Below, one piece after another: positions 31,385-42,022 of a stretch of 64,000 bases of DNA. This DNA comes from CAVSJA01 sp963728145 (GTDB taxonomy: Bacteria > Bacteroidota > Bacteroidia > Chitinophagales > Chitinophagaceae): assembly GCA_963728145.1 (NCBI GenBank), contig CAVSJA010000004.1:124001-188000 (forward strand). Direction: 5' to 3'. The position numbers and the translations under genes were made by a program. The notes beneath the pieces are model-generated. The model did not search any database. It had not been told where the DNA came from and saw nothing but the letters and a program-made list of their open reading frames with translations. Every line of letters starts with the position of its first letter. Position 1 is the first letter of the stretch.

Positions 31385-34300
31385 ATGAAACGAATTTGTA
31401 CCCTATTCACGCAATTCACGGCAGAAGTATTTTCTAATTCTACAATTTCGAAGTCCCGTGAAACTTATTCTTTTTTGCGAAGAGCAATTCTGTTTTTTGC
31501 ATTTATTGCTTTTTTTGCTTTTACCTCACTTAATACTTTCGGCCAGTTAGGAGTATATGAATTTTCAGGGCCCGGCCTTTGTCCACACCAAAATCTTTCA
31601 GTTGTATCCCAGCCTGCAAATGCGATATTCAACAATGTATCGGCAGTTAATGTAACCTGCAATGCGACTTCCGATCAGCTCAGTTTTGACAATTGGAATG
31701 AGAATGGCACGATCAATCTGAACGAGTATATTGAATTCACGATTACAGCTCTTCCAACATATGTCTTAAATCTTTCTTCTTTATCGTTTAATCATAGTGT
31801 AAGTGAAAATGGCAGCGGAAGCGGTATGGGACGAACTGCATGGTTTCTTCGTTCAAGCAATGATAATTATTCAACCAATATTGCGACGGGATCGGCTAAT
31901 GAAAATATCCAGTCGCCCTTTATTTTATTACCGGCTGGAAACTTTTCCAGCATTAATGCAGTAACGTTTCGACTTTATTTAATTGAAGCAAAAGATGATG
32001 AAACTTATTGGACCATTGACGGCTTAACCGTGAATGGATCCACCGCGCTGATTCCAGCTGACCCTGCAGATCCAACTTCGGATGCGCCTCAATGTTCGAA
32101 TCCAGGAGTAACGCTTACTGCAACGGGTACAGCACCTGCGGGAGAAACATGGTACTGGCAAACAAGTGCGACAGGAACAAGTACCGCAAATTCCGGATCA
32201 ACATATACTGTTACGAGTTCTGGAACCTATTATATCAGATCTCAGGATAACACAACCCTTTTATGGAGTAATGGTGCAGGAAGTATTGTTGTAACGGTTA
32301 CGCCTGATGTTAGCGTTCCCGTATTTGTTCCTGGTGCAAGTTCTTCACGTTGTGATGCCACAGAAACAATAACATATACTGCTAATGCTGCCAACTCTAC
32401 TGGCATCACTTATTCACTTGACGCAGCAAGCATCGCTGGTGGAAACTCGATCGATGTTAATACCGGTGCTGTGAGTTATGTCGCAGGTTGGATTGGAACA
32501 TCAATAATTACTGCAAGCGCAACTGGATGTAGTGGACCCGTAACTTCAACTCATACTGTTACTACATTAGGTAATGTTGGTTCGCCTGTATTCGTTTCAG
32601 GTGCAGCTTCAACTCGTTGCCAGGGTGTAGGTACTGTTACTTATCCGGCTAATGCATCAAATGCTACCGGTCTTAATTATACTCTTGACGTTGCAAGTAT
32701 AGCTGGTGGAAATACCATCAATGCGTCAACTGGTGCGGTAAATTATGCAGCAGGTTGGGTTGGTAATTCAACAATTACTGCAACTGCTGCAGGATGTAGC
32801 GGGCCAACTATTGCAACGCATACGGTAACAATCAATCCTTCGGTTACTCTGCCTGTATTCGTTTTGGGTGCGAGCTCAACCCGTTGCCAGGCCGCTGAAA
32901 CCATATCTTATATTGCTAATGCCACCAATTCTACTGGTATTATTTACAACCTGGATGCTGCAAGTATCGCTGGTGGAAATACAATAAATAGTGCAACCGG
33001 TGCTGTAACTTATACTGCCGGATGGAGCGGTACGTCGATAATCACGGCAAGTGCCGCAGGTTGTAATGGACCCAGAACTTCAAACCATAATGTTACAACC
33101 AGAGGAAATGTGACAGTGCCTATATTTACTTTAGGTGCTTCATCAACGCGTTGCCAGGCTGGTGGAAACGTTAACTATGCTGCAACTGCGGTAAATTCCA
33201 CTGGTATTACTTATAGTCTCGATGCTGCAAGCATTGCGGGAGGCTTAAGTATTAATCCCGCTACCGGAACTGTTACTTATGTCGGTGGATGGGTTGGTAC
33301 TACTACAATTACCGCAACAGCGGCAGGATGTAACGGTCCGACCACAGCAATTCACACAGTAACTATTAACCCAACTATTGGCGTACCTGTGTTTGCGTTG
33401 GGTGGAAGCTCTGTTCGCTGTCTTGGCGTTTCAACTGTTACTTACACAGCTACTGCGACAAATACAACAAATATTACTTATAGCATAGATGGCACAAGTG
33501 CGTTTTTTGGGGTAACAATTAATCCGACGACCGGACAGGTTACCTATTCATTATCTCATACTGGCCCCACAACGATTACTGCTACTGCTGTAGGTTGCGG
33601 CGGACCAAGAACGGCGACTCATACAGTTACCATTGCGGCGGCAGTTGGAGTTCCTTTTTTTGTAGCAGGTTCCAACTCTACCCGTTGCCAGGGTGCTGCA
33701 ACTGTTACCTATACGGCGAATGCGGCTAATACTACCGGAATTACTTACAGCCTTGATGCTGCAAGCATCGCCGGTGGTAATACGATCAATAGTGCAACCG
33801 GTGCTGTAACTTATGCTGCGGGATGGAATGGTACTTCTGCAATTACTGCTTCTGCAGCAGGTTGTAATGGACCAAGGAATTCTACGCATACAGTTACGAC
33901 CAACGGTTTGGTAACTGCGCCTGTGTTTGTATTAGGAACATCTTCCACTCGTTGTCAGGGTGCCGGATCAGTTACCTATACATCAAACGCGACCAATACA
34001 ACAGGAATTACTTATAGTCTGAACGCTGCAGCTCTCGCAGCGGGTAATACGATCAACGCTCTTACCGGCGCTGTTTCTTATCAACCTTTGTGGGCAGGAG
34101 TAACAATTATCACTGCAAGTGCAACAGGTTGTAGCGGTCCGCAGACTTCAACGCATACAGTAACAATTACGCCAATTGTAGGGTTGCCGGTGTTTACACT
34201 TGGTGCAAGTTCTACACGTTGCCAGGGTGCTGGTTCGATTACTTATAGTGCCAGTGCAACAAACTCGACTGGTATTACCTATTCTATTGATGCTTCAAGT

Positions 34301-37300
34301 ATCGCTGGAGGTAATAGTATAAATTCAATTACTGGTTCGTTAACTTTTGCAGTGGGTTGGACTGGTACTACAACGGTCACGGCAAGTGCCGCAGGTTGTA
34401 ATGGTCCAAGAACTTCAACACATACTGTTACCGTTACTCCAACAGTGGGAGTGCCAGTATTTGTAATGGGTCCTGTGTCTACCCGAATACAGGGAGCAGC
34501 AACAGTGAGCTATTCAGCTTCAGCAACAAATTCAACCGGAATAACTTATTCACTCGATGCAGCGAGTATTGCTGGTGGCAATACTATCAATGCAAGTACT
34601 GGTGCAGTAACATATGCAGCGGGGTGGATCGGTACATCAACTATAACCGCAACTGCAGCGGGATGTAACGGTCCACGCAGTTCAACACATATGGTGTCAA
34701 CCAACTCAAGCGCGGTTTATAAGCAACTATATCTTTCAGACCCTGCGCAATCACTTGACCGTGTTGACCCGGTAAATACTTCAGATGCAACAACAGCGAG
34801 CTCTGCGTTGCTCAGCACAACCGGTACCACTTTTACAACTTTTACAATGGCTCCTGCGCTTTGCGATTCATTAACGATCGACGCGGGTGCCATCACGATA
34901 AGAAACTTTGTAACATTATCAAGCGGGACAATGCCTGCTAACCCGGCTATTACCGCTCAAATATCATTTGGTGCAACAAATATCATTACTATCTCAAATC
35001 CGACCTATAGTGGTGGTATGCTCACCTGGACTGCAAATCTTGCAGCACCTGTTACAGTACCAGCCGGACAGGCTATCACTTTGAGAATTACAACAGCACA
35101 GGCTGCTGTGATCTTCAGGATAGATTTCGATAGTCAGACTAAGCCTTCAAGGATTGATATTCCTGTTACCAGCTTTATCAAAATAACTTCCCTTGCGGTT
35201 TATAACGCTCCTTACCCTGGTGGAATCCAGGTAAGCAGTGGATTAGGTGGAACTAAATATATCCGCGCAACAGTAACAGATCCTTTCGGATCCGCTGATA
35301 TCACGGCATTGAATGTTACGATCACTCCGACAGGAAGCAGTTTTGCTGCAACGTCTGTGGCTACTTCAGGTTGCACACGTACTTATGAATATGTATGGAA
35401 TGTGGGCGCAGGATCGGCTACTTATGCAATTTCTGCTATCGCAAGAGAAGGATTTGAAAATGCTGTTACTGATACAAGAAATACAAGCTTTGCAGTTTGT
35501 ACCACTTGTGCTCCTGTAGCAGTAAATGATAGTGCTACCGGAACTGGTGGTAATCCATTGGTGGTTCCTGTATTGACAAACGATTATGATCCAAATAATA
35601 ATATGAATGCGGCTTCATTGACTATTGTTACTCAGCCTGCGAATGGTTCTGCTTATATTTCTAACAATACGATCATTTATCTGCCAAATGGTACATTCCA
35701 GGGTAAGGATACGATCACTTATCAGATTTGTGACCTTACTTCACCAACGCCGCTTTGCGCTACGGCACGAGTGTTCTATACAATCGATCCATTGATTGTA
35801 GACATCTGTGCTGATGCAACGAAAACGCATACTTATTATATTCCTTATCCTGAGCAACAAGCATACACAGCATTGGAAGCTTCAGGTAGCCCAGCCATGC
35901 CGAGCAATAATATCAGGACGATCATCAGTATCAAGATCCCTTATCCTGGTATGAGAATTACCTGGGATGAATGGGAAGATGGTTATGAAGCGAATATCAT
36001 GAACCCTGTACAGGCAACAACCAAAGTTTGGGGTGATGGTAATCCATTCAACGGTATTGCTCCAGGTTATCCAAGCGATTTCATCCCTGCGGGTGGTAGT
36101 ATCGTACTGGATAATACGATGAACGCAAACCCAAGAAATCCTGCTAACATTTATTATGATGGTAAAGATAAAGTGGTATCGAACGGTCAGTTGGCATTGA
36201 CACAGGTTTCTGCTGAACCATCGATTATGTCGGTTCAGTCTATCAAAACAAATATCACATCGACTTATGATTTCGGACAGTCCTTTACTATTCCATTAGG
36301 TCAGGACTTCCCAAGCCGTGACTTCAGATATACAGCACTGTTCATTCGTGCATCTGAAAATAATACAACAATCAACATCGACAGAAATAATGATGGTGTG
36401 TTTGAAACAACTACAGTATTGAATGAAGGTGGATCATACCTGGTTAATGGTGGAGTATTAACTGGTGCAACTGTTGCCAGTGATAAGCCAGTGGGTGTGG
36501 AGTTAAGCGCGGGTGGTGTAGACAACTATTCAATCCGTAATGCACCGATATTCCCTGCAACCTGGTATTCCCATACTTATTATACGCCTGTGCCAACTTC
36601 GGACAATGCCGGTGATAATCCAAAAGACACTTCTGTTGTGATGTTCTACAACAGCTTGAACAGGCCAATCAATATCAACTGGTATTCTGGTGCACCAGCT
36701 AGTGGTGTGATCAACGTACCGGCAAAAACAGCGGTGCGTTTCCCGCTTCGCTATTCTACAACAGCCGCATACCGATTTGTAAACCTGACCGGTGAATCAT
36801 TTACCGCGATTGAAATAGTAAACTCTTATTCTCCTGATGGTACCGGTACCAGTGGAGCTGCTTATGACTGGTCATTCAATCTGATTGCGGAGTCAAGGTT
36901 GACCGATTATACAACCGTTGCCTGGGCACCGGGTGGTCTTGACCTCGGAGGTAGTCCTGGTCCTGACGTAAACGGAAACCCCATTTGGGTAACTCCGACT
37001 GCTAACACCACCATCTATGTAAAATATGATGGAAATGTAAGCGGTACCAGCGGTTTAGTAAGCCCTTGCGGATTGAGATATGACGTTTCCTACAACGTAA
37101 ATGCATTGAACTATATCAAGATCAGAGATAATTCTGATAATGACCAGGGCGGTATTGCCATCTATACATGTAATGGCGCGAAGATAGCTGCTGTGTATGG
37201 TGAAGATCCAACCGGATCAACTGCAGGTAATAGCGCATACTGGGACGTAGGTTCTACCATTCAGCCTTTCTGTAAGCAAAAACTTTTGATTGCTACGGAT

Positions 37301-39799
37301 GACTATGCTACAACATTGGTGAGCCAGCCTGTAACGATCCCTGTATTGAATAATGACCTCGGATTCCTTGCAGTGATAAATCCATCAACAGTAACTACAG
37401 TCGGGTTGATGCAACCCCAGCACGGAACAGTATCCGTGAATCCGGATGGAACGATACTTTATGAACCCAATCCTGGTTTCTCAGGTGTAGATAGCTTTGA
37501 GTATAACGTATGTTCTACTCCTTCACCTGTTGTTTGTGATATTGCGCTAGTGGTGATCCAGATTAGCACATGTCCGACTAATGGTAACCAGAATATCATT
37601 TCCGGCCAGGTATATATTGATAGAAATAAAGATGCTATAAATAATGATGGTGCGACAGGTCTTTCAGGGGTTAAGGTATATCTCTACACAGACGGTAACT
37701 GTAGCGGAACCATCAATCCCAATGAATTGACCGATTCGGTTGTTGTCGACAGTTCAGGATTCTATCAGTTTATGAAATATCCTGAAAAGACAACTGCTGA
37801 TAACTTTGATAATGGTGCTGCCTCATCCTGCGCAAGTGGATCTGACGGTGACTCTCCATGGGGAAATAACTGGAGTGATGCCGGCGATGCTGCCGCAGGG
37901 GTATGTTCAGGATCATCAACCGGTGACGCAGAAGTATTGCGCGACGGTGCGTTTGGATATGCCCTGCGCCTTAAGGATAATGATATATCTGCACGAAGAT
38001 CATTAAATCTGAGCGGTGCTACCAAGGCCTTCCTTACATTCTCTTACAGGAGAAAAAGCAACACGTTTAACTCAAGCAACAATATCTACGTGCAAATTTC
38101 ACCTAATGGCACTGCTTATACCACTATTTATACCATTAGCGGAAACGGCGCAGTAGATGCAAATTATATTACAATCTACAATCAGGATATCTCGGGTTAT
38201 GCCACTGCAAATACTACCATCCGATTCCTTACTGATGGAGGTATGTCAAATGACGATAGTGTTTATATCGACGATGTATCTGTGATATATCTCAAATACC
38301 CGCAGTGCTATATTGCCGCGGTAAATACTTCGACTGCTCAGCCAGGATACACTTTGACCACAGCTGGATCGCGGCCTATGACGATCACCGCTGGAGGAAC
38401 CTGTACCTCTCAGTTCGATTTCGGATTTGCAAAACCGAATATAACAATCACCGGTACCCTGCGTAATGACTATAATGCGCTGGTAGATGGCCAGGTGAAT
38501 GGTGCACCGGTAGGAAATCCTGGTGGTGCTACCGTATATGCATACCTGACAAACGCTTCGGGAGATATCGTGCTCAAAACAACAGTTAATAGCGCAAATG
38601 GTACTTATTCCTTCCCATTAGCCGAAGTACATACAAGTTATACACTGATGCTTTCAACCTTCAACCTTGCATTGGGTGCAAGTGCGCCGGCAACGATGGG
38701 ATGCCCTGCAAGCTGGATCAATGTTGGAGATAGTTATGGAATCAATAACCTTGCGGGTGCGGGTAACCTACCTGGCATTCCGAATGCCTCGATACCGATA
38801 ACTACGGGAGCTACTAATGTCAGTAATGTAGATATAGGCATTCAGCGATTACCGAATTCAGATGATAAGCTTTCAGCAATCCTGACGCCGAGCATTAATG
38901 ACCTGGTCACGCTTAATGGACAGGGAGCAAATCCACCGGTATTGAGCGGATCGGATCCGGAAGATTGTACAGCAGGTTGTAACCTGAACAACCGCACGGT
39001 GATCATCGATACTGTACCGAATACTTCAGAATTGTACTATAACGGCATGCTGGTTGTAAACGGTCAGGTGATCAATAATTTCAATCCATCTTTATTGCAG
39101 GTGAAGTTTACCGCAATATCTGTTGGACAAACATATACATCATTCAGGTATTCTTTTGTTGACGCAGCGATCATGAAGGATCCAACACCGGCAACTTATA
39201 CCCTATTATGGGTGCTGCCTTTGCCCGTAACCGGTCTTACTGCACAAGCAATATTGAATGATGATATTGCCACAGTAAAATGGTCTACGATTTCAGAACA
39301 AAACACCAGTCATTTTATTATCGAGCGCAGCACCGATAATGTGAACTTTAATGCGGTCGGTAACCAGGTTAAGGCGGCGGGAAATAGCGAAACAAAGAGA
39401 GAATACCAATTGCCGGATAATGTTTCGGGTCTGTCGCAATACAGCGTGATCTATTACCGCGTAAAACTGGTGGATCTGGATGGAAAAATTGCGTACAGCA
39501 ATATTGTGCCGGTAAGGTTATCGCAACGACCAAATTTCCAAATTGCGACCTGGCCGAATCCATTCCAAACAACTATCAACTTAAATGTTACTACGGATAC
39601 TGAAACAACTTTGAGTATTCGTATGATGGAAGCAACTGGCAAGTTGATTCGCACCTTAACCAGGCAGGTACCTAAGGGAGTAAGCCAGATCGTATTGAAG
39701 GAATTCGATCAACTGGTTCCCGGTCTATACCTGCTCGAAATAACAGATCAAAGAACAAAAACAACAACTATTCAAAAACTGATCAGGAGTAATAAATAA
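31385..39799 (+). CDS. Giant T9SS-secreted surface protein with nine 89-residue tandem repeats
   Basis: 2804 residues. Long N-terminal signal region (hydrophobic core ILFFAFIAFFAFTSL at about 35-50). Residues about 60-235: jelly-roll-like start. Residues about 310-1111: nine tandem repeats of exactly 89 residues (nt 32315-34717), consensus PVFVxGASSTRCQGAGTVTY ... STGITYSLDAASIAGGNTIN ... AAGWxGTSTITASAAGCNGP, an Ig-like fold with two Cys per unit. Two cadherin-like/Big_9 domains follow (VPVLTNDYDPNNN, IPVLNNDLGFL), then an SdrD-B-like domain (GQVYIDRNKDAINNDGATGL), a further Ig-like domain, and a C-terminal T9SS type A sorting domain (WPNPFQTTINLNVTT ... LVPGLYLLEITDQ, last 85 residues). Expected at the cell surface, perhaps in adhesion; the ligand is unknown. 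Repeat number could vary by recombination. Confidence 0.93.
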   Translation: MKRICTLFTQFTAEVFSNSTISKSRETYSFLRRAILFFAFIAFFAFTSLNTFGQLGVYEFSGPGLCPHQNLSVVSQPANAIFNNVSAVNVTCNATSDQLSFDNWNENGTINLNEYIEFTITALPTYVLNLSSLSFNHSVSENGSGSGMGRTAWFLRSSNDNYSTNIATGSANENIQSPFILLPAGNFSSINAVTFRLYLIEAKDDETYWTIDGLTVNGSTALIPADPADPTSDAPQCSNPGVTLTATGTAPAGETWYWQTSATGTSTANSGSTYTVTSSGTYYIRSQDNTTLLWSNGAGSIVVTVTPDVSVPVFVPGASSSRCDATETITYTANAANSTGITYSLDAASIAGGNSIDVNTGAVSYVAGWIGTSIITASATGCSGPVTSTHTVTTLGNVGSPVFVSGAASTRCQGVGTVTYPANASNATGLNYTLDVASIAGGNTINASTGAVNYAAGWVGNSTITATAAGCSGPTIATHTVTINPSVTLPVFVLGASSTRCQAAETISYIANATNSTGIIYNLDAASIAGGNTINSATGAVTYTAGWSGTSIITASAAGCNGPRTSNHNVTTRGNVTVPIFTLGASSTRCQAGGNVNYAATAVNSTGITYSLDAASIAGGLSINPATGTVTYVGGWVGTTTITATAAGCNGPTTAIHTVTINPTIGVPVFALGGSSVRCLGVSTVTYTATATNTTNITYSIDGTSAFFGVTINPTTGQVTYSLSHTGPTTITATAVGCGGPRTATHTVTIAAAVGVPFFVAGSNSTRCQGAATVTYTANAANTTGITYSLDAASIAGGNTINSATGAVTYAAGWNGTSAITASAAGCNGPRNSTHTVTTNGLVTAPVFVLGTSSTRCQGAGSVTYTSNATNTTGITYSLNAAALAAGNTINALTGAVSYQPLWAGVTIITASATGCSGPQTSTHTVTITPIVGLPVFTLGASSTRCQGAGSITYSASATNSTGITYSIDASSIAGGNSINSITGSLTFAVGWTGTTTVTASAAGCNGPRTSTHTVTVTPTVGVPVFVMGPVSTRIQGAATVSYSASATNSTGITYSLDAASIAGGNTINASTGAVTYAAGWIGTSTITATAAGCNGPRSSTHMVSTNSSAVYKQLYLSDPAQSLDRVDPVNTSDATTASSALLSTTGTTFTTFTMAPALCDSLTIDAGAITIRNFVTLSSGTMPANPAITAQISFGATNIITISNPTYSGGMLTWTANLAAPVTVPAGQAITLRITTAQAAVIFRIDFDSQTKPSRIDIPVTSFIKITSLAVYNAPYPGGIQVSSGLGGTKYIRATVTDPFGSADITALNVTITPTGSSFAATSVATSGCTRTYEYVWNVGAGSATYAISAIAREGFENAVTDTRNTSFAVCTTCAPVAVNDSATGTGGNPLVVPVLTNDYDPNNNMNAASLTIVTQPANGSAYISNNTIIYLPNGTFQGKDTITYQICDLTSPTPLCATARVFYTIDPLIVDICADATKTHTYYIPYPEQQAYTALEASGSPAMPSNNIRTIISIKIPYPGMRITWDEWEDGYEANIMNPVQATTKVWGDGNPFNGIAPGYPSDFIPAGGSIVLDNTMNANPRNPANIYYDGKDKVVSNGQLALTQVSAEPSIMSVQSIKTNITSTYDFGQSFTIPLGQDFPSRDFRYTALFIRASENNTTINIDRNNDGVFETTTVLNEGGSYLVNGGVLTGATVASDKPVGVELSAGGVDNYSIRNAPIFPATWYSHTYYTPVPTSDNAGDNPKDTSVVMFYNSLNRPININWYSGAPASGVINVPAKTAVRFPLRYSTTAAYRFVNLTGESFTAIEIVNSYSPDGTGTSGAAYDWSFNLIAESRLTDYTTVAWAPGGLDLGGSPGPDVNGNPIWVTPTANTTIYVKYDGNVSGTSGLVSPCGLRYDVSYNVNALNYIKIRDNSDNDQGGIAIYTCNGAKIAAVYGEDPTGSTAGNSAYWDVGSTIQPFCKQKLLIATDDYATTLVSQPVTIPVLNNDLGFLAVINPSTVTTVGLMQPQHGTVSVNPDGTILYEPNPGFSGVDSFEYNVCSTPSPVVCDIALVVIQISTCPTNGNQNIISGQVYIDRNKDAINNDGATGLSGVKVYLYTDGNCSGTINPNELTDSVVVDSSGFYQFMKYPEKTTADNFDNGAASSCASGSDGDSPWGNNWSDAGDAAAGVCSGSSTGDAEVLRDGAFGYALRLKDNDISARRSLNLSGATKAFLTFSYRRKSNTFNSSNNIYVQISPNGTAYTTIYTISGNGAVDANYITIYNQDISGYATANTTIRFLTDGGMSNDDSVYIDDVSVIYLKYPQCYIAAVNTSTAQPGYTLTTAGSRPMTITAGGTCTSQFDFGFAKPNITITGTLRNDYNALVDGQVNGAPVGNPGGATVYAYLTNASGDIVLKTTVNSANGTYSFPLAEVHTSYTLMLSTFNLALGASAPATMGCPASWINVGDSYGINNLAGAGNLPGIPNASIPITTGATNVSNVDIGIQRLPNSDDKLSAILTPSINDLVTLNGQGANPPVLSGSDPEDCTAGCNLNNRTVIIDTVPNTSELYYNGMLVVNGQVINNFNPSLLQVKFTAISVGQTYTSFRYSFVDAAIMKDPTPATYTLLWVLPLPVTGLTAQAILNDDIATVKWSTISEQNTSHFIIERSTDNVNFNAVGNQVKAAGNSETKREYQLPDNVSGLSQYSVIYYRVKLVDLDGKIAYSNIVPVRLSQRPNFQIATWPNPFQTTINLNVTTDTETTLSIRMMEATGKLIRTLTRQVPKGVSQIVLKEFDQLVPGLYLLEITDQRTKTTTIQKLIRSNK

Positions 39800-39841
39800 T
39801 GTAGTGCGTTAAGACCCATTTTTATCTGTACCATTCGTTAC

Positions 39842-39870
39842 GCCCCGTAATTCTTTACGGGGCTTTTTTT
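39842..39870 (+). terminator. Rho-independent terminator
   Basis: GCCCCGTAA (39842-39850) pairs perfectly with TTACGGGGC (39855-39863), loop TTCT, followed by seven T (39864-39870). 43 bases after the giant gene. Shares the GCCCCGTAA core with the hairpins at 10807. Confidence 0.95.
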
Positions 39871-40246
39871 ATTGGAGATTTGATATTGCAAATTTTCTAT
39901 TTGGGATATCGGCGATGTTATGTTAAATCACTCATTATGGGTATAAATTTGTATTGAGAAATCATTTACCTTAGAACAGGTAAAACTTTTTCAACTCTGA
40001 TTGGTTAGCTGCGATAATCCCGTATTCGCCCTTAGGAAGATTAGTGGCTATCCATACCTTCTTGCTGAAAGTAAAAAACTCAAAAGAACAGTTCATCAAT
40101 CATTTAAAAGCATTCTGCGCTTATTGAATGATAGATTTTATTTCCATTCGTTTACCGACATGTGGACAATGACGTCCAATTGTAATACACTAATATAACC
40201 GGTATGCCGAAAACGGTATCAAAGAGTAGGCAATAAACCAATTCTT
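39871..40246. other. 376-base spacer before the H1-like gene
   Basis: AT-rich, no credible ORF (a 65-codon frame at 40001 has no family features). Presumably contains the promoter of the H1-like gene; I could not fix a confident -33/-7 pair. Confidence 0.5.
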
Positions 40247-40750
40247 ATGGCTGCGAAGAAGAAATCATCAAAGAAAAAGGCCGCGAAGAAAAAAGCTTCT
40301 CCAAAACCAAAGAAGGCGGCAAAGAAGAAAGTTGCGAAGAAAGTTGCGAAGAAAGCAACGAGAGCGCCAAAAGCCAGGGCTGTAAAAAAGGTGGCGAAAA
40401 AAAAGGCGGCCCCGAAAAAAAAGAAAGCAATTCGAATCGCGCCTAAAGGTCCCACAATTGGGCTTGCGCCAGAAGGTATGCCCCTCACTATTGAAGCAGT
40501 TTTTGAAATTGCCGGAAATGTAACAGTCAAACATTTCCGAGGTTCCACAATTCTTGGCTTGAGGGACATTCCAATGACAGGCAGCGTAACTTTCCCCAAT
40601 GCCAAAAGATTTGACGGGATATCAATAACCGGCGTTTGTGCGGGACCAACAAAGATCACAACTGATCGTGTTACCGATCCACTTTCGGATGAGCAACACG
40701 CGAGAGAATTTGAAGAGGGACCAATATCAGATAGTCTTTCTGTCCGATAA
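40247..40750 (+). CDS. Histone-H1-like lysine-rich protein with a C-terminal unknown domain
   Basis: 167 residues. The first 65 are almost only Lys, Ala, Pro and Ser (KKKSSKKKAAKKKASPK type), resembling histone H1/HctB tails and implying nucleic acid binding. From about residue 68 a compact domain of about 100 residues follows (IGLAPEGMPLTIEAVFEIAG, VTVKHFRGSTILGLRDIPMT, FPNAKRFDGISITG), beta-rich and acidic towards the end; I do not recognise it. Similar bacterial lysine-rich proteins affect nucleoid compaction, by analogy only. The next gene starts 14 bases downstream, so the two are likely cotranscribed. Confidence 0.65.
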   Translation: MAAKKKSSKKKAAKKKASPKPKKAAKKKVAKKVAKKATRAPKARAVKKVAKKKAAPKKKKAIRIAPKGPTIGLAPEGMPLTIEAVFEIAGNVTVKHFRGSTILGLRDIPMTGSVTFPNAKRFDGISITGVCAGPTKITTDRVTDPLSDEQHAREFEEGPISDSLSVR

Positions 40751-40764
40751 TTAAATTCAATATT

Positions 40765-41973
40765 ATGAAATTAATTTCTTCAAAAGTTTTTCTTTTGACG
40801 TTGGCAGTCATTATTTGCAATCTTTCATTTTCTCAGGATAAACGGCCTAACCCGGTCTTTACTGCTGATTCATTGAAAAGTGGAAATAGCAAGGACGTTT
40901 TTCTTAATTTCTTCCAGTTAGCGTTCGAAAATCTTGCCGGATCGCGAAAGGAATTCAAATTTTCTGCGAACCCATTTGCAGTAATGATGCGTGCCGACCC
41001 TAAACTTGCAATTGATACGAGTTATGTCAAATACACAGGATTACGAAAGTGGAATTTTGCGGTTGGACTCCGGGTCGATTCTTCTTTTAAGTTTAATGGA
41101 TTTACTTCAGGAGTTACCTATTCGATAATTAATAAGCGCGATTACAAAGAGTATCGTAATTTCTTGGAATTCCAGCAATTGGTGAGAGTGCGAGAGCAAG
41201 AGTTTTTTGCAATGACCGATAGCGTTACTGGAGCGGTAAGTAATCTCAATATTAATGGCGATACAACTTTAGCTAAAAAACTCCACGAACAATGGGCTGC
41301 ACTTTCTCAGCGTACTAGCCTGACATTAGACAAGGTTGATAAGGACGTATTGCATATCCTGGATAGTTTAGCTGACAAACTTGTAACCATTAATAAGTTT
41401 ATTGATGACAAGGAAAAAATAAATTTCAGGACGAAGATGGTGGATTTGTATCGCGAAGAAAGGGAGATCTTTAAGAAAAGATTGTTATGGACTGTTGATA
41501 TTGCTGATACAACGTATCAGAATCAGTTCTTTTTCTCAAACATAGTTTTCAGCACTCAAGTCCTTAAGGGCTTTTCAAAACCGTTAAGTCGGAGTGACAT
41601 CGAGCTGGATTTAAGGGCTGCTTATAACATAGTTGATGATACCCTTCGCGCGGGAAGAGATTTAGGAAGAGGTATACTTAATTTTGATGGTAGTGTGAAT
41701 TATGTAAGAAGACACCCAAGTACCGATATTTCATTCTTCGAATTTAAGGCAGGTGCTTCTTTCAAAAGAGTATTTTCGGGATTGTATGCAGCTGAACGCA
41801 AGGAAATATTCGCTCTGAAAGGGACAATACGATTCCGACTATACGAAGAGATTTGGATTCCTTTGGAATTTGAGTATGACCCCAAAACTGGAAATGTTTT
41901 CGGCTTTTTGAATTTGAGAGTAAACTTCACCGCATTGAGAGCCGCTATTGAGAAAAATCTGAATAGCCGTTAG
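40765..41973 (+). CDS. Hypothetical secreted protein, probably outer membrane beta-barrel
   Basis: 402 residues with signal peptide (SSKVFLLTLAVIICNLSFS). The mature part alternates short strands with helical stretches: WNFAVGLRVDSSFKFNGF, SGVTYSIINKRDY, DIELDLRAAYNIV, NVFGFLNLRVNF. A helical coiled stretch about residues 130-240 (FLEFQQLVRVREQEFF, TLDKVDKDVLHILDSLADKL) lies between barrel-like parts. No known family is recognised. Probably cotranscribed with the H1-like gene 14 bases upstream; a functional connection is not obvious. Confidence 0.55.
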   Translation: MKLISSKVFLLTLAVIICNLSFSQDKRPNPVFTADSLKSGNSKDVFLNFFQLAFENLAGSRKEFKFSANPFAVMMRADPKLAIDTSYVKYTGLRKWNFAVGLRVDSSFKFNGFTSGVTYSIINKRDYKEYRNFLEFQQLVRVREQEFFAMTDSVTGAVSNLNINGDTTLAKKLHEQWAALSQRTSLTLDKVDKDVLHILDSLADKLVTINKFIDDKEKINFRTKMVDLYREEREIFKKRLLWTVDIADTTYQNQFFFSNIVFSTQVLKGFSKPLSRSDIELDLRAAYNIVDDTLRAGRDLGRGILNFDGSVNYVRRHPSTDISFFEFKAGASFKRVFSGLYAAERKEIFALKGTIRFRLYEEIWIPLEFEYDPKTGNVFGFLNLRVNFTALRAAIEKNLNSR

Positions 41974-42022
41974 CTATTGCATGTTTCAAATTTCAAAGTA
42001 CAAATTGAGATCTGAAATTGAT

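Noticed and set aside
33551..33889. Minus-strand ORF rich in Ser and Arg inside the giant gene
   Set aside because: It is the antisense shadow of the 89-residue repeat region.
40001..40198. 65-codon plus-strand ORF before the H1-like gene
   Set aside because: No family features, no start signal and a typical length for chance frames in AT-rich sequence.
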